A stretch of DNA of 64,000 nt from Deroplatys truncata (GCA_030765065.1 CM060978.1:58246421-58310420); one strand, 5' to 3'. Counted from the stretch's first letter, positions 47,693-59,532 are shown. The notes: generated from the letters alone by a model not told the origin. Numbers and translations are program-made.

Positions 47693-48941
47693 TACTATCT
47701 GATCAAAGGTATCCGGAGATCCCCACAAACTTACGTTTTTCATCGTAGTTGTATTGTGCTGTCACATACTGCCTGGTACTCATTATCCGCGACCTCAGTA
47801 GTCATTAGATATTGTGAAACAGCAGAATGGGACGCTCCGTGGAACTCACGGACTTCGAACGTGGTCAGGTGATTGGGTGTCACTTGTGTCAGAAGTCTGT
47901 ACGCCAGATTTCCACACTCCTAACATCCCTAGGTCCACTGTTTCTGATGTAATAGTGAAGTGGAAAAGTGAAGGGACATTACAGCACAAAAGCGCACAGG
48001 CCGATCTCGTCTGTTGACTGACAGAGACCGCCGACATTTGAAGACGGCCGTAAAGAGTAACAGGCAGACATCTATCCAGACCATCACACAGGAATTCCTA
48101 ACTGCATCAGGAATCCAATCCAAGTACTATGACATGCGTGAGGTGAGAAACCTTGGATTCAATGGTCGAGCGGCTGGTCATAAGCCACACATCACGCAGG
48201 AAAATGCCAAACGACGCCTCGCTTGGTGTAAGGAGCGTCAACTTTACACGATTGAACAGTGGCAAAACGTTGTGTGGAGTGACGAATCACGGTACACAAT
48301 GTGGCGATCCGATGGCAGGGTGTGGGTATGGCGAATGCCCGGTGAACGTCATCTGCCAGCGTGTGTAGCGCCAACAGTGAAATTCGAAGGTGGTGGTGGT
48401 GGCGTTATGGCGTAGTCGTGTTTTTCCTGGAGAGGGCTTGCACCCCTTGTTGTTTTGCGTGGCATGATCACAGCGCAGACCTACATTGATATTTTAAGCA
48501 CCTTCTTGCTTCCCACTGTTGAAGAGCAATTCGGGGATGGCGATTGCATCTTTCAACACGATCGAGCTCCTGTTCATACTGCACGGGCTGTAGCGGAGTG
48601 GTTACACGACAATAACAGCCCTGTAATGGACTGGCCTGCACAGAATCCTGACTTGAATCCTATGGAACACCTTTGGGATGTTTTGGAACGCCGACTTTGT
48701 GCCAGGCCTCACCGACCTACATCGATACCTCTCCTCAGTTCCGCACTCCGTGAAGAATGGGCTGCCATTCCCCAAGAAAGCTTCCAGCACCTGATTGAAG
48801 GTATGCCTGTGAGAGTGAACGCTGTCATCAAGGCTAATGATGGGCCAACACAATATTGACTTCCAGCATTACCGATGGAGGGCGCCACGAACTTGTACGT
48901 CATTTTCAGCCAGGTTTCCGGATACTTTTGATCACGTAGCG
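47693..48941 (+). mobile_element. Tc1-like element, copy 2
   Basis: A 1.25 kb element between TA dinucleotides (47691-47692 and 48942-48943). TIRs TACTATCTGATCAAAGGTAT and, reversed, CGCTACGTGATCAAAAGTAT. Same family as the 22 kb copy. Confidence 0.9.
47827..48859 (+). pseudogene. Tc1-type transposase (DD34E), three lesions visible
   Basis: The frame starts MGRSVELTDFERGQVIGCHL. A single-base loss near 47928 (CTCCTAACATCC versus CTCCTAAACATCC in copy 1) shifts the frame. A second frame from about 48011 carries DRDRRHLKTAVKSNRQTSI, then VRNLGFNGRAAGHKPHI and WSDESRYTMW (first Asp). A TAG at about 48413 stands where a Trp codon is expected. The rest is open: FQHDRAPVHTA, then DWPAQNPDLNPMEHLWD with the catalytic Glu intact, to PTQY and stop. 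This copy is less decayed than copy 1 but still dead. Confidence 0.9.
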
Positions 48942-49319
48942 TAAGTAACGCCCAGGGTCCAAAACTACGTATCTCATACGAGGAGCACCGTTTCAATCGT
49001 ACTATGTCTACCAATGTGCAAAATTGAATTTGATACATTTTCGTAGAATTTCCCAAGCAATATTATAAGTTGTGAAGTCAGATTTTAACAAATCGTATTC
49101 ACTAACGATGTAAATAGCTACCAAAAGCTATCTGTTGTTTCAAATCGTGTTCAGTCCTATATGGTGTATGTTTCAACATGTATTGCAGCCGGCATTAATA
49201 CAAGCATTTAAGTAATACAGTATATAATTAAAGAATTATAGCAGAGACACATTGTGAATTATATATTAAAGTGGTTAATGCAAATATTTGTGTGTAATAA
49301 GGTCGTTTTAAATATCATG
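48942..49319. other. Unassigned AT-rich spacer
   Basis: No gene or recognised repeat. Confidence 0.5.
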
Positions 49320-49323
49320 ATAG

Positions 49324-50195
49324 TGAGAAAGGAGTATTTAGAAGGAGTTGTATTGTAGTTCAACTGTTGGGGAGCCGAACACTTGAAGTAGTTGCAACCG
49401 CACGTATGGTACCGGTAGCCTTTGCCCCAATTTTTAAAAATATTAACTTTAATTTGACTGTTTCTTTAAGTATTAAATACTTATGTTTGCCTCGGCTGCG
49501 TCAGTATTATTGTTAGAGACACGTTTCTCTTAGCAGGGTTGTGATGCGACTAAGAATGTAGCCTTACAAAGATTATAATTTCACTTCACTACTTTTATTA
49601 ATGATTGACACGATTTAAATAACACTTCACTGATATACAGAGCTGTGAGATTCTTTTTATTAATTAATTACACTTTTTAACACATAAACTTACTTTTCGT
49701 CTCACACGAATACATATTATATTTCTTGAGGACACTTTTTGCGTCTGGTTAGTAACGCTGTCTGCAGGCAACTGAACTGTAAATTTGTAAATTTTTCTCC
49801 TTTTTAGTTTCTGATTGGCTATAATATCTTCATTTAACTAAAGCTTTTTCTGGTTGTTGATTGGCTATTTTGTATATACTGTCACTAAAATTGAATTATT
49901 GCGTCCAAGAATCACAAGTAGTATTTTTAAACTCTCAAACTCATTATTGCCTCAAGGTTACCTCATTGTTAGCAACTTTTAACTTACTATTCTCACTGCT
50001 CCTACTTATTAAATTACGTAATACATTCATATAACATTATTACACATGGATACAATAATACAAACATATACAATGCTGTTATATACACTTTTTATATGTT
50101 CTTACATGCACATATTGCTTTAAGGCGGACTGTTATTGAATTTATATATTACATAATTAGACTGAAATCACTTAAGTGTTAAAAATACTGCCTCA
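49324..50195 (+). mobile_element. Solo LTR, family LTR-B, copy 7
   Basis: TGAGAAAGGAG...ACTGCCTCA, 872 bp, flanked by ATAG (49320-49323 and 50196-50199). ATTACGTAAT at 50013-50022. It faces the reverse LTR-B at 50675 tail to tail. Confidence 0.9.
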
Positions 50196-50199
50196 ATAG

Positions 50200-50674
50200 T
50201 TTGATATAAATCTTATTAAATCAATTGGCAGCAAGAACGACGTTATGAACACCATATACATAAGAATATTTATTATGAACAATTTAATTTTGTATTAATA
50301 AATAATTTTCTTCTATAATGATAACAAAAATAATTGGTTAATTATTTATTTTACTTATTAATCGTTTTTATTTGTATGCCTTATCAATTTTTGGATCAAA
50401 GTACATAATTCTAACACATTTCCCTTAAAATTGAAGAACACAATTGGAAATTGGTTTCATTTTTTCATGTTTTTGGAAGTAAGCCTCAAACACAATAACT
50501 TCACATTTTAAAATTTGTGAAAATTTGCCAGGTTAGAATTAATCAGTATTTTGCTTCTCCTGTAAAATTTTGTTTTTTGGACATAATACGATTTGAAACG
50601 ATGCTCCTGATATTCTTATCTACTCCTCTACAATATGGAAAATTACAGCTGTTTATTCAAATAAATATTTATAT
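50200..50674. other. AT-rich spacer between inverted LTRs
   Basis: About 475 bp, very AT-rich, no feature recognised. A 61-codon frame at 50517-50702 is incidental. Confidence 0.5.
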
Positions 50675-51295
50675 TGAGGCAGTACTTTTAACATTTAAAT
50701 AACATCAGTCTAATTATATAATATAATAACAGCCCCCTTAAAGCAATATGTGCATAATATAATATATAAAATGTATGTAACAGTCATTGTATTATGTTTA
50801 TATTATTATGTACATGTATAAAAATGTTATGTGAACCTAATTTAACAATGTAGGAGCTGTGAGAATAGAAGCAAGTTGCTTTCCGTAGCAAACAGAACTA
50901 TAAAGTAGAAGTCGAAAGTTGAATACAATGAGGTTACAATGAGATAACCTTGAAACAACAATAAATTAGAAAGTTAAATAAAGGCTACAAATAATTCTTG
51001 GAACAATAACGTAACATTTTAAAACAGTTCATAAATAGCCAATCAAAAACTAGAGAAGCTTAAAGTTAAATAAATGCAATCTATTGGGGTAGGATTAGTC
51101 AATCAGAGACTTGAAATAGAGGAAATATACAAATTCAAGCGGCAGACGCTACAAGATTGCGTACCCGATCGGTACGATATGTTCAGTGTGACACAAGAAA
51201 ATTCATTACGGTGAGAATAATATAAAGTTTCCGTGTTGGGAAAGTACAATTAACAATAATCTCACAGCTCTATAGTAGGATACATCAGTGAAGTG

Positions 51296-52285
51296 TGTAG
51301 TAACTTTATTTGTATATGTTTGTATTTGTGTTTACTTCATGTGATGAAGCCATCTTGTGACGTGATTCATTTGTTAGGCTTGTTAGCTCCATCTGGAGTT
51401 AGCAATTTGCGGCAGTATTAGTGTTAGTTTGAAAGAATGCTACTGTTATTTTATTTAATTTTGGTTCTCTGTCCTCCGGCTAGCTACGATCTTTTGGTCA
51501 AGCACTTCTCTTTATACAGGTTGTGTAAACGGAAAGGAATCTTTTATCCAAAGATAACACTGATGAAGGAATTTGTTTTACACTTTTATTGTCGAACACA
51601 TTAACTATCACATTTACACATTGATCTTGACACTCACCAAACTGAAACTGTTATAATAACTTCATTACTGATCACTCTTAATTCGCGTACTTCAACTTTT
51701 TGTATAATTAACTTTACAACACTTTAGATTTTTCATAATTCTGCTACGCGTAACTTGTGAATCGATAGCCGACGGTTAATATTTCTGCTGGACTGAAGGC
51801 GACGTGTATCATACAAAATATTTTCGACGAACTGACGGACTGAAGACGACGTGTAGTGTACAAAGATTTTTGATGAACTGACGGGGTATTTACCTCTAAC
51901 CTACCTTTCATACTCATTCACCCAGATATGCCTAAAGATTATAACTGAGCTGCAATTGGCTAATAAAACGTGCCAACATTAGCGTCTATTTTATATCCAA
52001 TAAAAATTATGAATACATATGCTCTAGGGAAATGTTCCAGCAAATTCTAAAAGAAAAACGCGCCAATATTACGTAACTTCCTCGCTTCCAATAATGATAA
52101 ACAGCTCACCCCCTCGCTGCATTATTGCACGCTATTATTGTTAGTTTCAGTAATGCAGTATAGACCCACTTCTCAACAATAATTACAATCAACAAACATC
52201 TCAAATCAATGTCACATAATAATGCATATTCATACTATAATCACTCTTTACATTTAAGTAATTTGTGATACAAATTACTGCATCA
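51296..52285 (+). mobile_element. Solo LTR, family LTR-C, copy 2
   Basis: TGTAGTAAC...ACTGCATCA, 990 bp, flanked by AGTG (51292-51295 and 52286-52289). Contains a two-unit 47-bp repeat (GGACTGAAGGCGACGTGTA and GGACTGAAGACGACGTGTA) at the position of the 36-bp minisatellite in copy 1. Confidence 0.88.
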
Positions 52286-52632
52286 AGTGTCATTTAATCG
52301 TGTGAAGGATTAATAAAAAAAGTACAATACAATTATAATTTGTGTACGCCTCATTCTTCAGCCATACCAGACCCGCTAAGAGATACGTGTTCTGAAAAAT
52401 TACTACTGACGCAGCCGAGGCATATATATAATATTTTAAATAAACATTAAAGTACAAAGTTGATCTTTAAACGTGGGACGAGAACCATCGGAAAAATAAA
52501 TGTGGGACGCAGGCCACCGGAAAGTTTGTATCGTACGTGGGGCGAACACTCCAAGAAACATATCTCCCGCAATACGTGGTGCAACAGCAACCCTAAACTA
52601 AAGGGTCTTTCAACAAGAGTGTCCTATCTTTA

Positions 52633-53871
52633 CGAGGGGCACCCTGAATGTTGTAGGTGCCATCTGACGTTTCCAATGGAAAGTTTGACTTTTTTATCAT
52701 AATCTACTTCAAACATCTTGTCAGTAGAGCGTCATTTATTTTGTTTACACTAACTTGAAAATTGTGTGTCAACAAAAACATGGAATGAACTCGTGACAAT
52801 ATTCGTGCAAGGATTTATTACGACTTTCGATGTGGATTATCAAGAAAGAGTGCATCGATCAACTAACTTCCACATTTGGCGACGAAGCTCCATCCTTTGC
52901 CACTGTGAAAGCTGGTATAACGAATTTAATCGTGGCCACCGTGAAGTTCGTGGTCGTCCAAAATCAGTTGTTGTGCCAGAAAACATTGATTCTGTGCAAA
53001 CACTATTAATGAAAGATCGCCATGCAACACATTGTGAGCTTGAGGCAACCCTAGTCATTAGTTCCACCAGCATATATAAAATAGTGCATGATTATTTAGC
53101 CGTGAAAAACGTTTGCTCTCGTTGGATCCCACATAATTTGACGCAATCTCAAAAAGATGCTCGTGTCGATTGGTGTACAAAAATGCTCAAGAAATACAAT
53201 GACGGTGCTTCAAAAGACGTATATAAGATTGTAGCAGGTGACGAATCATGGATCTATGCGTATGAGCCGGAACGTAAACAGCAGTCGACTGTATGGGTGT
53301 TTCAAGATGAAGCAAATCCAACAAAAGTTGTTCGCATTCGAAGCAAATGGTCGCCTGCTTTTTCAGCAAAACTAGCCATATGGCAACAGTGCCTTTAGAG
53401 GAACGTAAAACGGTCAATGCTGAATGGTACACAACCATTTGTTTGCCGGAAGTCTTCGGTGAAGTAACGAAAACCAACAAGAACCGTAGGATCGTTCTTC
53501 ATCAAGACAATGCGAGCGCACACACATCTCGTCTAACAACAGAGTATTTGGTGGCTCAAAAATTCGAATTGATGGGTCATCCACCATACAGTCTTGATTT
53601 GGCACTAAATGACTTCTTTTTGTCCCAGAACGTCAAGAATAAATTGCGTGGACAACGATTTTCGTTGGTAGAAGAAGCCGTTGATGCCTTCAAGAACCAT
53701 GTTTTGGAGGTGTCTCATGAAGACTGGAATAAATGCTTTGACAAACGGTTCAAACATATGCAAAAGTGTATTGATCACGAAGGAGAATATTTTTAAAAAC
53801 AATAAAATAGTTTTCATTCAGAAATTACTTTGTTTTCATTATTAGGCTCAAAATGTATGTAGTGCCCCTCG
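52633..53871 (+). mobile_element. Mariner element with TIRs and TA duplication
   Basis: 1239 bp. Ends CGAGGGGCACC and, reversed, CGAGGGGCACT, flanked by TA at 52631-52632 and 53872-53873. The host reads ...GTCCTATCTTTA / ACATGTGATAGCTG, contiguous with copy 1 of the D-41-D element. Confidence 0.92.
52766..53796 (+). pseudogene. Mariner transposase (D34D), catalytic triad kept but frames broken
   Basis: N-terminal helix-turn-helix fragments are split between two frames (ECIDQLTSTFGDEAPSFATV, then WYNEFNRG), showing a frameshift near 52910. The long frame then carries RGRPKSVVVPENI, SSTSIYKIVHDYL and GDESWIYAYEPE (first Asp, near 53240). A second frameshift near 53345 changes to the frame with MVACFFSKTSHMATVPLE, HQDNASAH (second Asp, near 53506) and PPYSLDLALNDFF. 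Here the third Asp is 35 positions after the second and intact, though the usual SPDLAP is altered to SLDLAL. It ends HMQKCIDHEGEYF then TAA at 53794-53796. It is the least decayed mariner in the window. Confidence 0.88.
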
Positions 53872-53952
53872 TAACATGTGATAGCTGCTGTTGTTATTCA
53901 GTTACAGCAGTCATTTGTTTCATGTGGTTACAGTTGTTATTGACAAATAGCC

Positions 53953-55120
53953 ATGGAACGTTATAGCATTCAGCAACGCGTAGAAATTGTGAAAAATTAT
54001 TATCAAAATGATTCATCTGTTCGCCAAACCTTCCGTGTATTGCGTGAAGATTATGGTGCGCATAATCGTCCCTGCGAGAGACTGATTCGGCGCTTGATCG
54101 ATAAATTTGAATGAAGTGGTTCTGTCAGCGATCAAAGAACGCCTTTACGTACTCGACGTAAGCGCTCCAACGAAAACATAGGCGCCGTTCGTCAGAGTGT
54201 ACGCGGGAACGGAAACAAATCAATTGCTCGTCGAGCGCAAAAATTGGGGCTTTCGCCTACCACAACTTGGTGAATTCTGCATCTGGACTTGAAGTTTCAC
54301 GCTTACAAAATGGTGCTAACTCAAGAACTAAAGCCCTACGACCATAGGTTGCGCCGTTATTCGATGACTGGGCTATGGAGGAATTGGAAGCTGACCAGTA
54401 TTTTTGTCGAAAAATCATCTTCAGCGACGAAGCCCACTTTTGGATGAATGGTTGTGTTGACAGACAAAATTGCCGCTATTGGAGCAATCACAATCCAATG
54501 CAGATTCAATAACGACCACTTCATACCCAAAAGATTACTGTGTGGTGTGGATTTTGGTATGGTGGAATTATTGGTCCATATTTTTTCCAAGATGAGGAAA
54601 GAGAAGCTCTAACTGCCAATGGAGAAAGATACCGGGCTCTTATAATTGACTATTTTGGCCTCCATTGGATGATATGGATCTCAGAAATGGATAGAGAAGC
54701 TCTAACTGCCAATGGAGAAAGATACTGGGCTCTTATAAGGGACTATTTTTGGCCTCAATTGGATGGTATGGATCTGGTTCCAGCAAGATGGTGGCAACGT
54801 GTCATACTGCTCTCGAAACAATTGATCTTTTGAAGGAGAAGTTCAGAGGTTTTATCATTTCCCGTGGTGGTGATGTTAACTGGCCCCCGAGGTCATGTGA
54901 TTTAAAGTCGATGGATTACTCCTTGTGGGGTTATGTTAAATCTCGAGTTTATGTCAAGAAGCCAGAAACAGTAAATGATCTTATAAATAACATCACGCGT
55001 GTTATTCGTGAAGTTGGACCTAATTTACGTTCTTCTGTCATTGAAAATTGGGTCAACCGTATACGCGCAACCCAACGAAGTCGCGGCGGTCACTTAGCTG
55101 ATGTTTTCTTCCACACGTAA
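53953..55120 (+). pseudogene. Transposase, D-41-D type, decayed (copy 2)
   Basis: Starts MERYSIQQRVEIVKNYYQND. A TGA lies in the DNA-binding region at about 54112 (LIDKFE then stop). The linker RTRRKRSNENIGAVRQSV follows, with a frameshift near 54250-54265. FSDEAHFWMNGCV is near 54420. A TAA sits in the following region (MQIQ then stop). A 93-bp tandem duplication at 54601-54786 is followed by a frame break in the second catalytic motif; WPPRSCDLKSMDYSLWG keeps the third Asp. It ends RGGHLADVFFHT then TAA at 55118-55120. It complements copy 1: the third Asp is kept here and lost there. Confidence 0.85.
54601..54786. repeat. 93-bp in-frame tandem duplication inside the transposase
   Basis: GAGAAGCTCTAACTGCCAAT occurs at 54601 and 54694. 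Copy 1 of the element has one unit only, so the duplication is private to copy 2. Confidence 0.9.
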
Positions 55121-55247
55121 TGACATTAATTATGCTCCAAAATAGAACGTGTTTTATTTAAGTTTAAATATAGGACACTCTCATTGAAAGACCCTATACT
55201 TCAAGTTGGGCTCTCCAAAAGTGGGGCAGCAACAACCCACTCAATGT

Positions 55248-56254
55248 ATAATTATACTCAAATTATGTCTATGTTTGAAATGTTGGTTTTAGCTTAGAGG
55301 GAATTGCAAAGTTTCAGTTACAAATTTTTTGCCTGGTCTTCTGTCACGCTCCAAAATTGACATAGAATGAAGGTCTAACAGCATTTCATTCGGAAACTTT
55401 TGCAGACTGTTGAGAGAGGAGTCAAGTAAAAGCTCATGATTTGAACAGTACACGCGAACGATTTCAGCTTTTTTAAGCTTTGACCGATTGTCTGGGTCAA
55501 AATCGTCTTTTCTACGAAATACGCTTTGTTAGCTCGTGACATTCGTACACAAAACAGCTGTGTTAAAACTAGATTTTATTTGGCAGCATCGCAAAACCTA
55601 TGAATGATCAACCATTGAGCCTTAAAGCATATTTTATAGTTATTGGAGCTGATACTCTTCCCACTAATGTCGGCCTAAATTAAGGCTAGTATAAACAATT
55701 AGAAAGAGTGACCTGTAAAGATTACCTCAACCCACACTTGAAATACAAAGGCTTGAAGGCTTGTTTGTGACCTGCATTAAACGAAAAGGAATTAGTTGAC
55801 ATATTTATTCCGTTTTTACGACCTGTGTCACACATTATTTCCATTGAATTAAATTAGTCTGTAGTGAGTCCAGCCCGCTACGCTAGATGGTGATACCGTC
55901 GCGTGTGATCAGCCATCCCCATGTTAAATCGCCCGAGTTTCCTGCATTGGTATTCAGTGGTATTTGCCTAAGGTTTATGATTAAAGACGAGAATTCCATA
56001 CAAATGCATGCTTTTATAGGATCATTGGATATAGCTCAAACTTAGTATTTAACCATTTCATTACTTTCTGATTCCAAATATGTGACCTTTTCTATACATA
56101 TTTCCATATTTTGACCTTCTGGGGGATAAAAACATGCATAGCATCTGTTTGTACCTGCATTTGCGGCCGATTCCATTATGCCCATAATTTGGTCCATCGT
56201 AGATTTTCCGCCACAATCTCTCTCACTCACACACATACAATGAAAAACATTCTG
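55248..56254. other. Unassigned spacer
   Basis: About 1 kb with no gene, recognised repeat or RNA. The sequence is less AT-rich around 55860-55950. Confidence 0.5.
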
Positions 56255-57105
56255 ATGTGTTACACTCACATGACTTTCTTTACTCTTGTACAAATTATTT
56301 TTACAAACGCTTATTCTCCATATGCTTCATGTTAATCGAGATGTTAATCTTATTGCTAATTCTCTTGTAGATGCAAGGGGAATTGGTAGGCTTTAAGCGA
56401 TAGTCAAATATTTTAAGAGCTGATTGCTATGTGGCGCATTCCATTCTCTTTGTATATCCAGGACATAAAAAAATGAATAACGAATTCCAATTTGAGAAGT
56501 ATTGGAAAATTTAAGAGAATAAAAAGCAATATCTCGAAAATGGTTCACTCAACAAAAAAAAATTATTTGACATAAATTTTGTATTTTAAGGCGATCTACA
56601 TTTTTGTGTAGTAAAATTTTTTCTATCTCTTATGGTTTATCAGTTATGCAAAAGTCGTTCACAGTGAAGAATACTTTTGGAGACATTCCCAGAAAATTCG
56701 AGAAATACATTTCATTTGTCATGAAAATATCTTAAACATATGATATTTTAATTAAAATCGTTAGAGCCATTTTTGAGAAAATTAAAACTTTCGAAAGATG
56801 TTCCATGTAAAGGGTAATCTTGGGTGGGGGGATTTTCCTGAAAACCTTCGTGTCGCATCTCTAGAAGATACTGAACCTAAATATCAAGTTTGGTGTTAAT
56901 CCGACTGTTCGTTTCTAGGTTATGCTGTTCACAGACACACAGACACACAGACACACACACACACACACACGGACATGTTTCTAAAAATGCTTTTTTGGAT
57001 CTAGGGGGTCTCAAAACATGTATTTCCGGTGAAATCTCGGTATCAAATTTTTGGGTAGAATACAATACTTCCCCTACTTACTATACGTAGTAGAGAAAGT
57101 AAAAA
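56255..57105 (-). repeat. RepA copy 15, near full length
   Basis: Tail ACTCACATGACTTTCTTTAC to head CTTACTATACGTAGTAGAG. CA run at about 56935-56969. Confidence 0.85.
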
Positions 57106-58475
57106 CTACAAGAAGCAACTACAACAACGTATCTAGGGTCATAGAATTAGATAAAAAACTATCAATGAAAGAACATGTAAACAATATAACGAATTGTAAG
57201 CAAAAAGAACAGCATTTTAAAACGTTTAGTAGGAATAAAATGAGATGGAAACATGAACATTCTTAATAATACATATAAAACATACATGAAAACTAACCTA
57301 TTGTACGGAGGAGAAAGACTAGCAACAGTAAGCAAGAGACTTAGAAAGAAACTAGGAAATTCACAAGATAATTCATTAAGAATAATAACAGGAGCTGTAA
57401 ACACATTACCAATTATAATAGTACAAAGCATCACAAAAAACATGGCTGTAGAATTGGAACATGAGTTGAAAGCAATTACTCTAACACAAAAAAGGCAAGT
57501 CAATAGAAACAGATACAAGTGGTACCACACAGCAGATACTATAAGTAATTTAAAAATCAAATAAGCTTCAGAACATATATTAATAACTTAAAATAGAAGA
57601 ATATAATTACAACAAATATAATAGTAACCGAGGTAACGAGTCCATTAGAGTATATTAATATACAATATCAGAATGACCTGATATATACAAAACACAAACA
57701 AAACAATATACTAGATGAAATGAGAGCCATAGCAATATCTACGGAAAATGAAAGATATCCAGAAAAAGAATGGCTCCCTCATCAATAAAAGAAATGCTGG
57801 TGTAGGAGTATACTGTAGACATTTCGCACAGTATCTAACATTAGATGAAACGTCAAATCACTATGATGGAGAATCAACAGCTATAAAAGCAGCATTACAG
57901 AACATTTTATATAGGCCACACATAAAACAAAATATAGTCATCTAAAAGACTCAAATTTAGACATAGATGGGATAGTAAATTAAAATAATAAAACAACAAG
58001 AAATATTAAAGAAATAAGAAGCCTAATTAAACAGTTGAAACTAGAAATCATGTCACTCTACAATGGATCCCAGCTCATGTCGGACTTTTGGGCAATGAAC
58101 ATGCGGATCAATTAACAAAGGTGCAATTCAACAAATAAAACCTGTAGGACAAATAGAAATACGTAAACAATTAAACAGCATTTCAAAAGACAGCACAGCT
58201 TGATGAAGAAGATAAATTTAAAGATAAAGATTATAAGAATATTAAAGATAGAGTTGAAATACAAAAAATGCCAAGGAAAACTGCAGTGGCCTTATTTAGG
58301 ATGGCCACTGGCCACGATTGCCTCGCAGAACACCTCTACAAGATACCTGCACTCTCTGTGAAGAAGATGTCATCCTGAACAAACAGCATCTCACCAAATG
58401 CAAAGGCCTTAAAAGTGATAACTTGCAGACCTTATATTGGGAAGCCAAAGGGAAAATGATGCAGATCAATTAATC
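57106..58475 (+). pseudogene. LINE ORF2 C-terminal part: RT end, RNase H and zinc motif
   Basis: A degenerate coding stretch. 57253-57564 gives LLYGGERLATVSKRLRKKLG and then DNSLRIITGAVNTLP, typical of the region after the reverse transcriptase in I/jockey-type elements. 57748-57945 is an RNase H domain: KNGSLINKRNAGVGVYC, where the first catalytic Asp of the usual DGS is replaced by Asn, and DGESTAIKAAL with the Glu. At about 58050-58130 a different frame gives LQWIPAHVGLLGNEHADQLT with the final Asp. At about 58355-58410 CTLCEEDVILNKQHLTKC is a CCHC zinc motif. Numerous stops and frameshifts separate these. 5'-truncated insertion is likely. Confidence 0.78.
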
Positions 58476-59532
58476 CCCAGTGCCATTGGCAAAAAACAAC
58501 AACAGTATTCTCTTCTTTTATTCACCTGGAACCTGTAGCAAGTGTTTAGTAGACAAATAAGTTCTTGCAACTATTTATTGCTTTTTATTCACTCCATCCA
58601 ATATCATAAGTTTTATTTTGTATTGTACTGGCACCATAAGCCAAATGTCAATTCCTGGTACTATAACTATTACGCGTATGAAGCCAAACAAGGAGCCCTG
58701 AAGAACGTAAAATCGGTGATTAACTAATCGTCTAAAATGAGAAAGAATTCTGGGAGAATTAGCAACAAGAAAAGTTCTCAGCAAACATTTTATTAAATTT
58801 ATAGCAAACAAGGAACAGTATTAAATAGCTTTTTATGCATAATAGTTATATATAACTAAAGTACATCATAGCTTTAAGCTTTGACTTTCAAGTTTATTTC
58901 TGGAAATACGTTTGACTGCGACACGGGTATAGATTTTTCTGTCTCGCTAAATGTTGCCGTTACATAACTATCTTTATCACGAACCAGAACCTAAATATGT
59001 TCCATCACCGAACTACAGTAAGGTATGCTTCTCCGGCACAAAGGATTAAATTTTGGAGGTTACTCACCAAAAATAATGCAGTTTTAAATTTTGAAATTTT
59101 CGAAAGATGTGCCGTGTATACCGCTTACGTCACCCTACAGCTGGGAGCTGTTAATCTCAATAACCTTCTTAGGGCCGGTTTCACCAACAGCGATAATCTT
59201 ATTTAACTCGGGTAAAAGGTGCTAAAACCGCGATTTAGTAAACATCTTTTTTATCAACCAGGTAATGGTTGTCTGGCCTATAAACCCGGTTAAAGCCTTA
59301 CTGGCCATTTTCCACCGTTTACAGATCGAAATCGGAGTTAGCGAAGCAAAAGAAAGAGGGCACCGCAACGAGTAATTCATTTGGTTATAGAGAACAACGG
59401 ATATGTAGCACAAGAGAAATCGAAGGTGACCACGGCGGATCAGAGAGCGAAGCAATTATTATTTCAATGTACCTGCCTGTATTATAAAGTAGATTTTGTG
59501 GCGTGGTAACATACCACACACTCAGCTCCGAG
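58476..59532. other. Unassigned spacer
   Basis: No gene. GGGCCGGTTTCACCAAC at 59172-59188 looks like the end of a short non-autonomous DNA transposon, but no matching inverted end was found. GTGGTAACATACCAC at 59503-59517 forms a 6-bp stem just before the LINE ORF1. Confidence 0.4.

Larger units (their letters stand above)
52601..55196 (+). mobile_element. D-41-D element, copy 2, carrying a mariner
   Basis: Flanked by TA (52599-52600 and 55197-55198). TIR AAGGGTCTTTCAACAAGAGT on the left and, reversed, TAGGGTCTTTCAATGAGAGT on the right. The mariner occupies 52633-53871, inside the 5' non-coding region. Confidence 0.85.
50675..55243 (-). mobile_element. LTR-B copy 8, reverse, carrying three nested insertions
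   Basis: The minus-strand 3' end TGAGGCAGT (plus-strand reading) is at 50675 and the 5' end CCCACTCA at 55243. Flanks ATAT (50671-50674) and ATGT (55244-55247) are a 4-bp duplication with one mismatch. LTR sequence occupies 50675-51295, 52290-52600 and 55199-55243. The rest is LTR-C (51296-52285 plus duplication) and the D-41-D element with its own mariner. It has lost the ATTACGTAAT motif through a small deletion. Confidence 0.8.
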
